The notes: generated by a model not told the origin, from the letters alone. Counted from the stretch's first letter, positions 20,738-33,013 are shown. The stretch: 64,000 nt of DNA from Locusta migratoria (GCA_026315105.1 CM048747.1:279446154-279510153); one strand, 5' to 3'. Program-made: numbers and translations.

Positions 20738-21742
20738 TTTATTTATTATGGTTTTCTGTTCCATAGGATCCAATTTAGGAGTGAGACTCCATGGTCATGT
20801 AACAAGTCAATACATGAATTTTTACACAAGAATGGTAGTAGAAAATTTTGTAGTAGTCCTATGCACATGACAATCTTAAGACAAAGTGAAAAGAATCAAT
20901 AAAGAAAAAAATTAATTAACTTAATTGTTTAACTTTTCTAGGATTTCCTCGACAGTATAAGAGTGAGTCATGAGGTAATTCTTCAATTTAGATTTGAAAG
21001 CGTGTGGATTAGTGCTAAGATTCTTTATTTCTTGTGGCAGTTTATTGAAAATGTATGCTGCAGAATACTGTACACCTTTCTGCACAAGTGTCAAGGAGGT
21101 GTGATGCAAATGTAGATTCGACTTCTGTCTATTATTCACCGAGTGAAAGCTACTAACTCGTGGGAATAAGCTGATATTATTGACAACAAACGACATTAAA
21201 GAAAAATACGAATTGTGACGCCAGTGTCAAAATTCCCAGACTACTGAAAATGGGTCGACATGACTACTGAAAATGGGTGAACTTACACCACATATTGCTC
21301 GAACCTCCCGTTTTTGAGCCAGAAATATCCTTTTTGCATCAGTCGAGCTACCCCAAAAAATAAAGCCATACGTCATAACTGAATGAAAGTAAGCGTAATA
21401 GACTACTTTTCGTGTTGAAATATCACTTATTTCAGATATTGTTCTAATGGTAAATATAGCAGAATTTAGTTTTGGAACAAGATCCTGAACATGGGCTTTC
21501 CACGACAGCTTACTGTCTATATGAATACCTGGAAATTTGAACTGTTCAGTCTCACTTATCACATGCCCGTTATGTGTAATCAATATGTCAGCTTTCGTCA
21601 AATTATGTGTTAGAAATTCTAAAAACTGAGTTTTACTGTGATTTAACATCAACTTGTTTTCTACAAGCCATGAACTTATCTCTTAACTGGCATTATTTGA
21701 TACTGTGTCAATATTACGAGCAACATCCTTCACTACCAAGTT
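20738..21742 (-). mobile_element. LINE family E, RT C-terminal part, inserted in a SINE
   Basis: Minus strand: FPGIHIDSKLSWKAHVQDLV, then STRKVVYYAYFHSVMTYGFI, FWGSSTDAKRIFLAQKREVR, MSFVVNNISLFPRVSSFHSV and AAYIFNKLPQEIKNLS. This is the post-RT tail of a CR1/Jockey-like LINE with the typical YFAYFHSIMTYG.IFWG pattern. There is one frame break at about 21,226. The 3' end has a TTTATTTATT tail. Confidence 0.85.
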
Positions 21743-22000
21743 ATTAGTCCGTAGCTTACAAACTACTTAAACCAAGGTAAACTAACCTAACGACAATAAA
21801 AACACAAACATCCATGCCCGAGGGGGGATTCGAATCCCCGACGGCGAGCGGCGCCCTAATGCGCACGGCTAATCCGCCGCGGCGCGAAATAACAGCCACC
21901 CGGCTGCGGAGAATAAGTTCATTGTCGTTTACCAATGATTTCGACAAAATTACTCTTATCTTCTTCAGGACGTTGGCCGGGCTATTGAAAATATTACAAA
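21743..22000 (-). repeat. SINE variant C, right piece with Penelope-type 5' extension
   Basis: Resumes with TTATTAGTCCGTAGC and continues through B box, head and the CTGAAGA...GAAA extension (about 21,926-21,970). Nearly the same 230 bp occur at 18,050-18,282. Confidence 0.75.
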
Positions 22001-22245
22001 GACGAGTAATCTGCAAAGCAGGTAGGCAGTCATTAAAGAAACAGTCAGTCACTTGTAATAATACACGCCAATGACGATGAAAAAATGGAGCCAAAACTCC
22101 TTTAGTCAATACTGTCGACGGTTGAAAATGTGAATAAAATAAAATTCACACAGAACAAAATAAATTTCCTTAACACGCGGCGGGTGAGCTTCGCCGACTG
22201 ACGCGTAGGAACACTATAACAGTACCAGGTAAACTGCATTAATTG

Positions 22246-22443
22246 GCCGGCCGCGGTGGCCGAGGGGACTGAGGCGCTCCAGTCACGGTCTGCACGACCA
22301 CTACGGTCGGGGGTTCGAATCCCCCCTCGGGCATGGATATTTGTGCCGTCCTTAGTCTTAGTTAGTTCATAAGTAGTTTGTAAGTTTAGGGACTGATGAC
22401 CTCGTAGTTAAGTCCCATAGACTTTACAAACATTTGAACATTT
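22246..22443 (+). repeat. SINE (main family), 10-bp duplication
   Basis: Flanked by GCATTAATTG at 22,236-22,245 and 22,444-22,453. Confidence 0.95.
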
Positions 22444-22563
22444 GCATTAATTGGCGCCAACGGCGCTACTTGCGCATAGTTTCACAGAGGATTATGTGCC
22501 TAAAGTGTAATAAAAACTAATAATAATGTGGTAGACAATGTAATAAAAAAGAGTTAATAAAAA

Positions 22564-22982
22564 CAGCAGCGCGGGAATTAAATGGCCGTGCGCTGCAAGG
22601 TACCTTGTTGCGGAGTGCGTGGCTGCTCCCCATTCAAACATTTCCTTCCTCCCTCGGGCATAGGTGTGTATGTTGTCCTTAGCGTAAGTTAGTTTAGTAG
22701 CTTGTAAGTCTAGGGACTGCCGGCCGCAGTGGCCGAGCGGTCTGAGGCGCGCCATTAACATGTCTGCGCGGCCACTACGGTCAGGGGTTCGAATCCCCCC
22801 TCGGGCATGGATGTTTATGTCGTCTTTAGTATAAGATAGTTCATAAGTAGTTTGTAAGTTTAGGGACTGATGACCCCGCAGTTACGTTCCATAAGCTTTA
22901 CAAACATTTGAACATTTAGTCTAGGGACTAATGGCCACTGTAGTTTGGCCCTGACGATGGCCACTGTAGTTTGGCCCTGACG
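22564..22982 (+). repeat. Older SINE split by a younger SINE
   Basis: Head, B-box region and tail start run to 22,718 and the tail resumes at 22,930 after the inserted copy. GATGGCCACTGTAGTTTGGC is then repeated in tandem to 22,982. Confidence 0.75.
22719..22917 (+). repeat. SINE (main family) nested in a SINE, 12-bp duplication
   Basis: AGTCTAGGGACT is duplicated at 22,707-22,718 and 22,918-22,929. Head, B box and tail are intact. Confidence 0.95.
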
Positions 22983-23119
22983 ACTGCATTGCACGCTACA
23001 TAAGGATATGTGCGAGAAGGTCGTTTCAAAGAAACTGAACACAGAGTTTACCAAGTGGTGCGAAAACTGGCGAGAAAAGCGTTTACAAATTGGGGTAAAA
23101 GTTGGGAGGGCGACATTCT

Positions 23120-23167
<48 letters not shown>
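23120..23167 (+). repeat. Poly(A) tract, 48 bases
   Basis: A long pure A run ends a roughly 130-bp stretch from 22,985 that has no recognisable product; it may be the 3' end of a retroposed transcript. Confidence 0.7.
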
Positions 23168-23169
<2 letters not shown>

Positions 23170-23239
23170 AAAGAAATAAGCGTGGGAGGACGGGATAAAT
23201 TACAACTTAAGACATGTGTATCACAGAACACACAGAAAG

Positions 23240-24570
23240 GCTAGAAAATATATAGGTCAGAATTTTAGGAAAATAAACATCGCGCAGGAACCAACACTGA
23301 GCAATGTTTAGCAACGCTTTCTACTGAACTGTCTACCCATTTCCTGCCAAAACGTTTTTAGCTATTTTCTGCACCTTTTTTTTAATTTTTTTACATTACT
23401 ATCATTCTTTGGGTGACAACTGAAACAAAAAGTTGTTTTTTAATAAATTTCAGTATACTAGAACAAAAATTACAGACCGTCAAATTTTTGATACATTTTT
23501 GTCAATATCTCTCTCATCTGATGTTTCATTTGCATTGTAAGTCGTTAATTTCATTTTCACTCACTTCCTGCTTATACAGTTCCTCTAGAATTTCTTCAAA
23601 TGTAAGTGCGTGCGGTGTGTTTTCATCCTCAGGGAACCGTAAAATGTGGTTGATGGAAAATCTCATACAATATAAACAAATCAGATTTCAAGAATGCATA
23701 CAGTAATTTTTGTATATAAAACTGTTATACCCTACTAAGTCACTTCGACAAAATACTGATAATGTAATATGCCATTGTCGCATTATTAGGACACACAAAA
23801 TAAATTGATATTACACACACAAACCACAAAATAACAATTCATTGGGGTACAGCAGTCACAAGCAGACAAACAGTGTCGCTAAGAGAGAGTAGACAAAACA
23901 GGCAAATTAAGTCTTTCCTAAACCTAACTAATTAAAGAAAAAATATTTATTTCGTATTTCCAGGTATTATTCAAGTCAATTCATGATTCAGGTACCATAA
24001 CCAAAGCTGAAAGTTACATTGCTCATGCGGAATTAAATAAAATATCTGTGTCCTAAAAAAGGCCAGTAATGGGTTAAGAATATTCAAGTCATTGTTTGCT
24101 AGGTGTTTGTAGATTTCCTGAAAGGGAACCTTGTTTTAGATGTTACGTTTCCTTCAGAACGGGAAGTGTGGCGCGTCCATGGGAGACCGCAGGCAACCCT
24201 CCTGGTTGTGTACTTAACAGTTTCATGTTTATGACGTCATGATAAAAGCAAGGGCTTACGAACGTCATAATAACAGCAAGGGCTTAAGACGGCTTCCTTA
24301 TCTCAAGTGTGTGCCGTGGAAGAGACGATTTGAAAGTGTTCTGAACTTCAAAATTAGTTTACATACAAACAGTTTATTTTGGTGTCAAAACCTTATCTAG
24401 GTAGTATCCTCCACAATTACAGGAACCCTGCAATTGAAATTCTGAATCACCCTGTGTACATTCAATATTCCTTGTTAGTCCTGTCTGGTATAGATACCAC
24501 AAATTTAACAATATTCATACAATGAATAAAAAAATATCTGTGTTTGAGACCGCATTGTCAATCTTTAAAA
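23240..24570. other. AT-rich unassigned DNA
   Basis: No domains or repeat hallmarks. AGCAAGGGCTTA is repeated at 24,248 and 24,273. Confidence 0.35.
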
Positions 24571-24572
24571 AT

Positions 24573-24612
24573 GTGACCGATGTTTCGGCCACTACTGCAA
24601 GTGGCCACACGC
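24573..24612 (-). ncRNA. Hammerhead-like motif, degenerate
   Basis: Minus: perfect stem GGCCAC/GTGGCC with loop TTGCAGTA, then GAAA, CA, TC, GG. The CTGANGA core is not conserved upstream (CTGCGTG). Confidence 0.3.
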
Positions 24613-24725
24613 AGAATAAAAAATTATTGATTGTGCCAACGACCACGGAACGCTACGTTTATATTTAACGTTCATAAAAGTGTCACCGTTGATCTCTTCC
24701 ATTCATAACGGATCACTCCATCATA

Positions 24726-24916
24726 GCCGGCCGCGGTGGCCGAGGAGACTAAGGCGCTCCAGTCACGGTCTACACGGCCACTACGGTCGGGGGTTCGAAT
24801 CCCCCCTCGGGCATGGATATTTGTGCCGTCCTAGTTCGTAAGTAGTTTGTAAGTTTAGGGACTGATGACCCCGTAGTTAAGTCCCATAGACTTTACAAAC
24901 ATTTGAACATTTTTGA
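24726..24916 (+). repeat. SINE (main family), 11-bp duplication
   Basis: ACTCCATCATA occurs at 24,715-24,725 and 24,917-24,927. Confidence 0.95.
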
Positions 24917-24939
24917 ACTCCATCATAATTGGTCTGTTC

Positions 24940-26160
24940 TTTTGGACATGTCCAAATGTATGTATGCTTGCAATTGCAATTGGCAATTACTGTGCGGGAA
25001 TACAGTTAAAGCTGGAAGTAACGGACGGGATCGTGTGAAAACCAGCTCCCCCTGTTCGTCGGTGACCAAGAAAATACGAGCGTACCGACTATCAGATCGA
25101 CTCTCCGATTGGATTGCTGATTTCCTACCAGGCAGAACACAGAATTTCATTCTCAACAGAGAGAAGTCTTCGGTTCTGAAAATGAATTCTGGCGTGCCCC
25201 AAAAAATGTTACAAGATCATTACTTTTCACAAAATAGGAATGACCTCTTAGATAACATTGAAAGTTCAATCAGGCTTTTCGCGAATGATGCTGTAGTATA
25301 TCGAAAAGTCGCAACGCTGGAAAACTGTAGCGAATGAAGGAGACTGCAGCGTAAAGACGCTCGATGCAGTGATTGAAATTGAGGAATTGAAATATCCAAC
25401 CTTTCGACCGTTTCAGGGCACTGAAATAAATTCAGTGGCAAAGATGGAAATTTGTCCTGGACCGGGATCCAAACCCGGATTTCCCGCATTGGACCAGCGG
25501 TCACCTTAACCAATTAGGATATCCAGGCACGCTTCCCTTCCAACCCAAATTCTCACCTTGTCCGAAAAGAACAGACACCGTATAAATAATTAACAATTGA
25601 CTCTCAACATAAACAGATATTGCGTATTGCGAACACACAGAAAGACAAATCCTTTGTTATGTAATTACAAAACTGGAGGAGAATCACTGCAAAGCATTTA
25701 CTTCATAAATGTCTGGGAGTAGACATAAGGAGCGATTTGAAGTGTAACGATCACATAAAATTAGTCTTGGGTAAGGCAGATGTCACACTGAGATTTATTT
25801 GAAGAATCGTCAGGAAGCGTAGTCCATCAACAAAGAAAGTATTTTACAAAACACTCGTTTGACCGTTCGACTCACATTTGACGACTGTTCACCTTTGTGT
25901 GATCATTACCGGATAATCGGCCAACTCCTGTGATAGACGCTGCAAGATTGACGTTCTGCTTCACTGAGTGGTCTTTTGTCAAAGTTCTGAGAGCTTACGT
26001 TTCTTGAAGACGTTAGTTCCTCCTACGTATATCTCGCGGACAGACCGTGAGGATACAATTAGGGGTTAGAGTCCACACGGAGGCATACCTGCAGTCTTTT
26101 TTCTCCGCGAACCATACTGGACTGGAATAATAAAATAGGGAGTGACACCGGTTGGAACTC
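24940..26160 (+). mobile_element. LINE RT fragment interrupted by a tRNA-like SINE
   Basis: The + frame has SDWIADFLPGRTQNFILNRE, MNSGVPQKM, then IRLFANDAVVYRKV. The RT catalytic FADD box is mutated to FAND. After a tRNA-like insert at about 25,340-25,560 the post-RT part resumes in pieces (LHKCLGVDIRSDLKCNDHIK, then VLGKADVTLRFI). It is a dead copy with many stops. Confidence 0.75.
25435..25545 (-). repeat. tRNA-like SINE
   Basis: Minus: TGGATATCCTAATTGGTTAA (A box), ACCGCTGGTCCAATGCGGG, GGGTTTGGATCCCGGTCCAG (B box). It lies within the LINE fragment. No duplication located. Confidence 0.65.
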
Positions 26161-26224
26161 GGATTTTTTCTGTCTGCATTTTAACCCATCCTTCACCTCT
26201 CAACGATGTAAGTCGGCAGAAACG

Positions 26225-26345
26225 ACACGTAATTCGGATTTCACGTTAAACTGTAGGTCCCTTTTCCCCTGTTGGATAACTGTGGTAGGCTGAGGTCACG
26301 CAAGTCGCCGAAGTGGCGTCCTTTTGAAAGACTTGCACCAGGGCA
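26225..26345 (+). repeat. Diverged SINE body
   Basis: TTAAACTGTAGGTCCC and the following stretch resemble the body at 8,215-8,330. Confidence 0.35.
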
Positions 26346-26565
26346 ATGAGCCACACGAATTTATTATTATTGGTACACAAGGTACTTTCGGGCACGCACT
26401 ATGAGCTGTGAAGCAGATTATGGATGTAGATGATGGCTACAGTTGAGTCTCCTTATTACGATTTCTATAATCAACTAGCCATCCGCCTCGTCTTTTATTT
26501 ATTTATTTATGTATTTATATGTTTTCATCTTCGAGCATTTTACATGCTATTGATGTTAGGAACTT

Positions 26566-26737
26566 GGGACGTAACTACGGGGTCCTCAGTCCCTAAACTT
26601 ACAAACTCCTTATGAACTAGCTAATACTAAGGAAGGCAGAAATATCCATGCCCGAGGGGGGATTCGAACCCCCGACCGTAGTGGCCGAGCAAAACGTAAC
26701 TGGCGCGCCGCAGACCGCACGGCCACCGCGGTCGGCG
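26566..26737 (-). repeat. SINE (main family), tail shortened
   Basis: Reverse copy from GGGACGTAACTACGGGG to the head GCCGACCGCGGTGGCCGTGC. It abuts the 3' end of the next LINE. Confidence 0.9.
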
Positions 26738-27345
26738 CAGATTCTACGTCTACATAGGATACTCTGCAAATCCCATTTAAGTGCCTGGCAGTGGTTCATC
26801 GAACCCCTTTTATACTATTTATCTCCCATTCCATTCTCGAAAAGCGCGCGGGAAGAAAGAACACCTGAATCTCTCCGTTCTAGCTCTGATTTCTCGTATT
26901 TTATTATGATCATTTCTACCTATATTTTCCCTTTCGGAGGGGAATGTTGGCTATTTTAGTTTCGTTTGTAGCCCCCGCCGCAGCGATAAACGCCGTTCTT
27001 GTAATGATTCCCATTCCAATTCCTGTATCATTTCCATGACGCTGTCTACCCTGTATCGTGACAGTGCAAAACGAGCTGCCCTTCTTTGGACTCTTTCGAT
27101 GTCCTCCGTCAAACCCACCTGATAAGGATCCCACACTGAGCAGCAATACTCCAAAAAAGGACGGACAAGCGTAGTGTATGCAGTTTCTTTAGTAGTTCTG
27201 TTGCATCTTTTAAGGGTTCTACCAATGAAACGCACTCTCTGGTTCGCCTTTCCCACGACATTATCTATGACTTCTTTCCAGTTTAAGTCTGAAGTAATAG
27301 TAATTCCGAGGTATTTTGTGGAGTTTACGGCCTTCACTTTTGATT
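26738..27345 (-). mobile_element. LINE family A, 3' part
   Basis: Minus: MKAVNSTKYLGITITSDLNW, then LEYCCSVWDPYQVGLTEDIE, VQRRAARFALSRYRVDSVME and LQERRLSLRRGLQTKL in one open frame of 128 codons. The 3' end starts at 26,738 with TCTACGTCTACATAGGATAC. 5'-truncated. Confidence 0.9.
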
Positions 27346-27349
27346 ATCT

Positions 27350-29085
27350 TGTAAACTTTTTCCGCAAGTGGTATTGTCGTTTCAAGTGCCAAATATAAAG
27401 TTTTGCGTATACGTTAATACATATATTGCTACTATCACTACCAAACTTCATAGAATCCTAATGTTTTCATCAATATTGCTCCAATCGTCTTGGAGTCCAT
27501 AGGGAACATAGATCCGTTTTTATAGTTGTAGAAGTTGTTGAATTTTGTATTCTTCATACGGACGCACAGGGAAGTGGGTCGATTAAGAAAATGGGTTAAA
27601 CCGCTGGTGGAGAGGAGACGTAAACAAACAGGCGCAGTGACTCGTTTTCGGAGATTCATACCGGAGTGAATGTCGAAATGAAGCGGCGCACAGAGGGCTT
27701 TCACTGGGGCCGAGAATAGCGGCTTGTGTGTGGCAGGCGGGCCGGTAAACGAGTCGTGAATGGCCCGCTGTTGGCCGCGTCTGTTTGCCGGCTGCGGCGA
27801 CAGCAGCGGGAGCGCTCTGTTGTGACGGCTCGGTTTTGCAACGGGGCAGGGCAGCACGTGTGTTCCGGAGGGCCGAGAGTGAACGTAGCCGTGCAGTAAA
27901 GAAATGAGTAGCAACTGAGACATCTGCAAGCGAGCTAGAAGCCAGCTCCTTGGGAGGAACCCCCCATCGCAAGCTCCTCAAAAACACAGTGTTGTGTTTC
28001 GTGATTAACCTTTACCTAAAGTGGTGGCGAACATGGGACACTAACGCCATGGTGCGATCAATCTAACCTCTCACTTTGTAGGTGGCTGTAGTGTTAACAA
28101 TTTGAACACCTTTGAAATTCTCGGTTTTGCATATGAAAGAGTGTTTAATAGTAAGTAAATAAACATGAAAATACAATACAATAACATTAAATAATTATTA
28201 TTAAACTGGAACTCTGATATGTTTACTGCACATTTCGAACACTAATACATTTATATGTTTTCCATTAGCTAATAATGACATTAAAGCTTTGATAGATTTT
28301 GTGTATTTTCTTGAAGAACTAATGAAACAAAAAATGTAACGTTTTTAACTCGAAGAAATACCTCTTGAAAAGCCAGAGCCGTCCAAGTCACAAGTTTTCA
28401 CAACCGTCCTTGCAGACCTGATAATATGTCGTTAGTCGTAACTCCTGCGGAAGTCGTGGGTTCTGAGCTCGCTTTTGCATATGTTTCACAGGACTACGGG
28501 CCAGCTCTTTCAGAAGGATACCTCCGTCGACAGCAGCTTCATCTGATCCAATATTCTGAAGAACATATGCATTTCTACCTTTTCTTCAAAGTTTCGGTCT
28601 GAAGTGTTCACACATTGTCTGCTACTAGCAGCAGATTGTTTACCTGTAAAATTACTCGGTCCCTCCATGTTTCAAAAGCTTTGAAATGGAAAATATCGAG
28701 AATATGTGAGGAAAGTAATAGCAGAAAAAATTACACAAACAACGTAGTGCGGTCAAAATAACTGCCATCTATTTTCATGTTATAGAAGCTCTGCCATAAC
28801 ATCATACGCTTTGCCGGTCCACTCGTAACTAAACTCGAAGCTAACGAGCAGATGGGTGCAATAATGGGTAGGGAAATTGCTAAATCGCAATTGTTGCCAA
28901 AAGCGCGCGGTCAGATAGACCGCACCATGTTAGTTGAAAGGTTAACAAACCTAGAACGGAAATGATGTCACGTGAATTACTTGATAAAATAAACATTAAC
29001 AATTTACACATATTGCTGGGTGCGATCTGTATTTATGTAAAATTTATGTTATTGTCAAGATCGCGTATTCAGACCTTTACTTGCT
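27350..29085. other. Unassigned DNA with a GC-rich core
   Basis: 27,600-28,000 is GC-rich and has open frames on the minus strand, but they are low in complexity and overlap in two frames. It could be an old retroelement or a regulatory island. The rest is AT-rich without hallmarks. Confidence 0.3.
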
Positions 29086-29088
29086 TTG

Positions 29089-29360
29089 GCCGGTTTCGGC
29101 GGATCTTGCCGCTATCATAAGAACTGTCGAAATGTGATTGTCCAACTAGTCAGCAAACACTAGGGTTACCAGATGTCAGTGCTCAAAAAAGAGGACACTT
29201 CCAGAGTTTTGCAAATTAGCATAAGGATCAGTGGTGGACTAAGGCTGTCGGAGGCCCGGGGCGATGGTAAAACAAAATGAGGCCCCCAGTCCACTTGGAA
29301 ATACGTGCGGATCTTGCCGCCATCATCAGAACTGTCGAAACGTGATTGTCCAACTATTCT
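29089..29360 (-). repeat. Direct repeat pair with hammerhead-like motifs
   Basis: GGATCTTGCCGC...GAACTGTCGAAA...GTGATTGTCCAACTA occurs at 29,101-29,150 and 29,309-29,357. Minus reading of the first copy gives a CTTATGA core, stem GCGG/CCGC with loop CAAGAT, then C, GAAA and CCGG. The second keeps CTGATGA and the hairpin but loses GAAA. Confidence 0.5.
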
Positions 29361-29499
29361 GCTTACTTCTGTCTGCAGGTCATATTTATCTACTTAACAT
29401 TGGTGCAGCTATTTTTCATGAATTATTTTTATCCACTGGCCAATTATTAGCTATTACTGATTTTTATTTTACAACAATTACTACTTCTTGCAGCGTTAC

Positions 29500-31880
29500 A
29501 GATGTGCCAGTGTTTACAAACCTGATCTTAACGGCCTGCCGATCGAACTAATCCCAGTGAGCTTGCCCCTGGCACTGGGCGGCCCAAAGACTTTTACGTT
29601 GTGCTGCAGTCCCCCAAAACTAATCCCCAAGAATGTTTTGCCAAAAATGACTGGGTTTTATCGCGGACAATAGGTTTCGGATGCGGGGTTTGATCTGACA
29701 ATGACGGACGAGGTCGGCCTCTGGAGGAAGAGTGGGGCGACATGGACGGATACCTTTGGAGGGAATGAGGATTGGGTTTGTACTGCGTCAGCAACGGTCT
29801 GGTAATGGAACGAGGAAGCATGATTAATGTCGACGGGGATTTGGAGGGAGAGTGCATCGCCGGTAGGCATCCTAGTCGGCACGGGAATAATCATGGACCA
29901 AGTTTGGGAGGAGGTGCAGGTTGGGGAGCATGGGTAGGGCGGGAGTCTAAGGTAAGGATAACTGGGCCATGGTTATGTGGTTAAGGGTGTTCAGAGACGC
30001 CAGGACGACGTAGTTGCTTCCGGGGCAGGTTGGGCAGGGGAGGGGCAGGATTTAGCCCTGGAGCAAGGTGGTGACGAACTGAGGCTACTTCCGGAGTTCA
30101 GCAGAGGGACAGGAAGGAAAGTTAAGTTCCATGGCAATCACATAGGCCGTGTAGGAGCGATCGATATGGGGAGTCATAAAGGAGGGGACGGTACTGTGGA
30201 TATTAAATGGTGGCTATGGTAACTGTAAGGGAAGGAAGGACGAGGCAGAGGATGAGTTGCTCAGAAGGATAGTTAAGGAGAGGTTGTGATGGCGGAGGTG
30301 GCCGATCGTCGCTACGCCTCGGGCAACCGGGTGGGGAGGGGGGTGGTCCGTCAATCCGGTGGAGGAGGTAGGCAACAGTGCTGATGGCACGATGATGGGG
30401 TTGCAAGAAGTTTCATTGAGGAGGAAGGCGTCGACGCGGTGGTAGGATAAGGTGTGCATGAAAAGGTTCTTGTTTCCAGGGAGGGAGCGGGTGTTGTGGT
30501 ACAGAAGGGTGTAGGGAGGATGTGCCATATATGGGATTGTGGGGGAAGATGAGGGGGGAGGACGGGTAGACGGAAAAGAGGGTTAATGTGTGTTTAAACT
30601 ACAGTAACTTGCCAGGAGAGGGTGAAATGGGAATGGATGCTGCAGAAAGTGGCATAGGTCTCAAGTTAGAAAACAATGCAGGCAGCTAGAGCAATCTGTT
30701 GCAGAATATGGGGACGCTGTAAGGGACGGATGTTTCGAAGGATGGTAATAACAAACCAGATGACGTCCACGATTGTGGGCAGGGGAGGGGATACAAGGAA
30801 TTGTTAGGATACATGGGTGGGTCGATAAGATGGATGGGGTGTTCTGGGGTTACGGGAGTGGCGGCGGGAAGGGGGGGTACGGATTTGTATTTGAAGGAGT
30901 AGGTCGGGTGGGGGCCGCCAAAGGTGCTACAGTTTGGTGGGGAGGCAAAGTTGGGGCACTGCTTTAGCAAGTGGATAGATTTGTAGCGTGCACAAGTGGG
31001 AGGGTTTCTACAGTTTTCGACGAAATGGTCGTTATAGGTGAGCTAGTGAACACAGCCGTAGGATTGGGGTGGAGAGTGGGAGGGATCCACCTTGTAGTGG
31101 CGAGCATAGATTGCCACTTCGAAGAGGAGGCAGTTGATGGATGATGCAGATTCCTTAAAAACCCACATCAGGTAGGTAGGGCTGGCGGAGATTCGCTTGT
31201 CGGAGTGGACGGAGATGTTGGGATGGGAGTTAGGCTGGCCCAACACCACTTCCTCTTTAATCACCAGCCTACGTTTGGTGATCATGGTGGTAAGGGTGGG
31301 CAGACAGCAGGGAGTCTGGGGTTGGTGTGGTGAGGATGTAGTGTAGTAAAGAGTAATGGAGGGACCAAGGTGGATATGGGGGAAGCACTGTAGCAGGTCT
31401 GTGTGGAAGGTTGCGCCTGAGGCTTTGATAAGGATGGAGTATTTATGTGTGATTATCTGGGCGATGGGGTTGGCAGGGAAGTATTTGCGGATCTCTATGG
31501 AAAAGGTGCGATTGTCCAAAAATCGAGAGAATGTGCGGCATAAGATGGTGTGGATGTCGGAGGTCTGGAAGGAGGCGATTGGTGCCATGTCCATGGGGTT
31601 TGGGGGAGAAGCAGAGGAAACAGGAAGAGGAGGAGCTTTATTGGAGGTGGAGGCGACGGGGCCCGCAATAGTTTGTTTGGTTGATTTCTTGGAGGTGGCA
31701 TGGATGGTGGGAATTTGCGGGACAGGTTGGAGAGGAATGTGGCGAGGAGTGGGACCTTGTTGTTGAAGTGCTTGAGGGAGTGCGACTGAGGTGTGTCTGC
31801 CACTGTGGTGCGGCGAGATGATATGGGGAGGTGAGAGGGCGGGTGTAGCAGTTCGTCTTGACCTGTACTAGAAATCGTAG
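29500..31880 (-). mobile_element. LINE family D, 5' part (ORF1 with zinc knuckles, endonuclease)
   Basis: Minus strand. An ORF1-like frame at 31,594-31,043 leads into degenerate CCHC knuckles (NCRNPPTCARYKS, then CPNFASPPNCSTFGGPHPTY), as in Jockey-like ORF1 proteins. The endonuclease start follows at 30,528: LLYHNTRSLPGNKNLF, YHRVDAFLLNETSC, and GLRHH further on. The frame is broken many times. The RT is absent: the element stops at about 29,500, so it lacks its 3' end, which is unusual because LINE copies normally lose the 5' end. Confidence 0.7.
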
Positions 31881-31889
31881 GATAAAGTT

Positions 31890-32780
31890 CAATACCATAG
31901 ACTCTCAGTTCACGTTAATTTTGTATTGTCCATAGTGTTCAGTAGTACAAATCTCTGAACTCCTACAATCTCTGTTCCGCTGTAACAATCGGGAGAAAAT
32001 ATTTTCTTTTTTTTATTCCCAAGGTCGAATACACTGTTACCCTTGCTGAGTGGAGTAATATTTACTTAAGGTGTTGCTCGACTTAGGTGGTAAAGTTTTC
32101 AGCCCTGTGTCGCCATCCCGATAGTGTTTCGTTTCAGCGAACACATAGATATAAATCGCTGCGCCACCCAAAAAAAAGTCAACGCATCTGACAAACAAAA
32201 TCCAATAATCAGAAGAACTCAGTTCAGTGGGCCTTTTTGGTCGCAGCGTGTGTCCAGAAAAATTGTGACTAATCATTCGAACATAGTTCATTTAGTCGTT
32301 ATCTTCAAAGAGTAATATATACTAATTAAGTTGAAAAATTCTGAACTTCGACACACTTTATTGTTGCTGCGGTCGACCAGTAATACTGCTCGATCGCAGT
32401 AACAAATAATAATAAACTTTTAATATAGACAAGAAATATTCCTTTTACAAATTACGCTCGCTAATGATACTTCCACGTAACATTAGCGATCGTAGGTCAA
32501 CTATTTGTAAAATACTACAATAAGTTACACTGCAAGTTTACTTTAAATTCGACCACAGGGATCGATTTATTTGAAAGAAAAGTCTTATATTTTTTAATAC
32601 AAATCCTGGCCAGACTCTAAATTTGCAAATACCTATCCTCACTGGTTATGCTATCTTTTTACAACAAAAACAGAAAATAACCTACAGTGCCACCACCACT
32701 TTCCGGACACCTCTCATAATTAAAATTACAAAATAAAGGCGAGGGCCGTTTTTCAGGTGTGGGCGAAATTAATCATTCAT
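31890..32780. other. AT-rich unassigned DNA
   Basis: TATTTGTAAAATAC-type short inverted stretches occur near 32,440-32,520. No gene is recognised. Confidence 0.3.
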
Positions 32781-32786
32781 GGGGGC

Positions 32787-33013
32787 TTTCTTCAAAGTTC
32801 TTAGAAGGTAGATAGGTTTATATGTGACCCCATTAAGTGGACGTCTATATGGTTGAAGTCAACACTTGGTTAAACCAAGTTTCAATTTAATAAAACTTTT
32901 TAGGCAGTCAATTTGGTTTAACCAACTGTTGACTTCAACCATATAGACGTCCACTTAATGGTGTCACATATAAACCTATCTGCTTTCTAAGAACTTTGAA
33001 AAAAGCCCCCATA
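32787..33013. mobile_element. Foldback element (MITE-like)
   Basis: Arms 32,787-32,880 and about 32,920-33,013 are inverted copies beginning ATGGGGGCTTT and ending AAAGCCCCCAT, with GTTGAAGTCAACA...TGTTGACTTCAAC near the centre. No coding capacity. Confidence 0.75.

Noticed and set aside
22564..22982. tRNA-like heads as functional tRNA genes
   Set aside because: Every clear A/B-box pair is followed by a SINE body and tail or lies in a foldback; acceptor stems do not pair and flanking duplications mark insertions.
23008..23244. Lys-rich open frame
   Set aside because: It is only the poly(A) tract read as AAA codons.
27438..27987. Two overlapping minus-strand frames of 130-160 codons
   Set aside because: Both are open because the stretch is GC-rich; neither shows a domain, and they use different frames over the same bases.
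29658..31898. Long plus-strand frames such as 31,356-31,766
   Set aside because: They are antisense shadows of the minus-strand LINE D coding region and are low in complexity.
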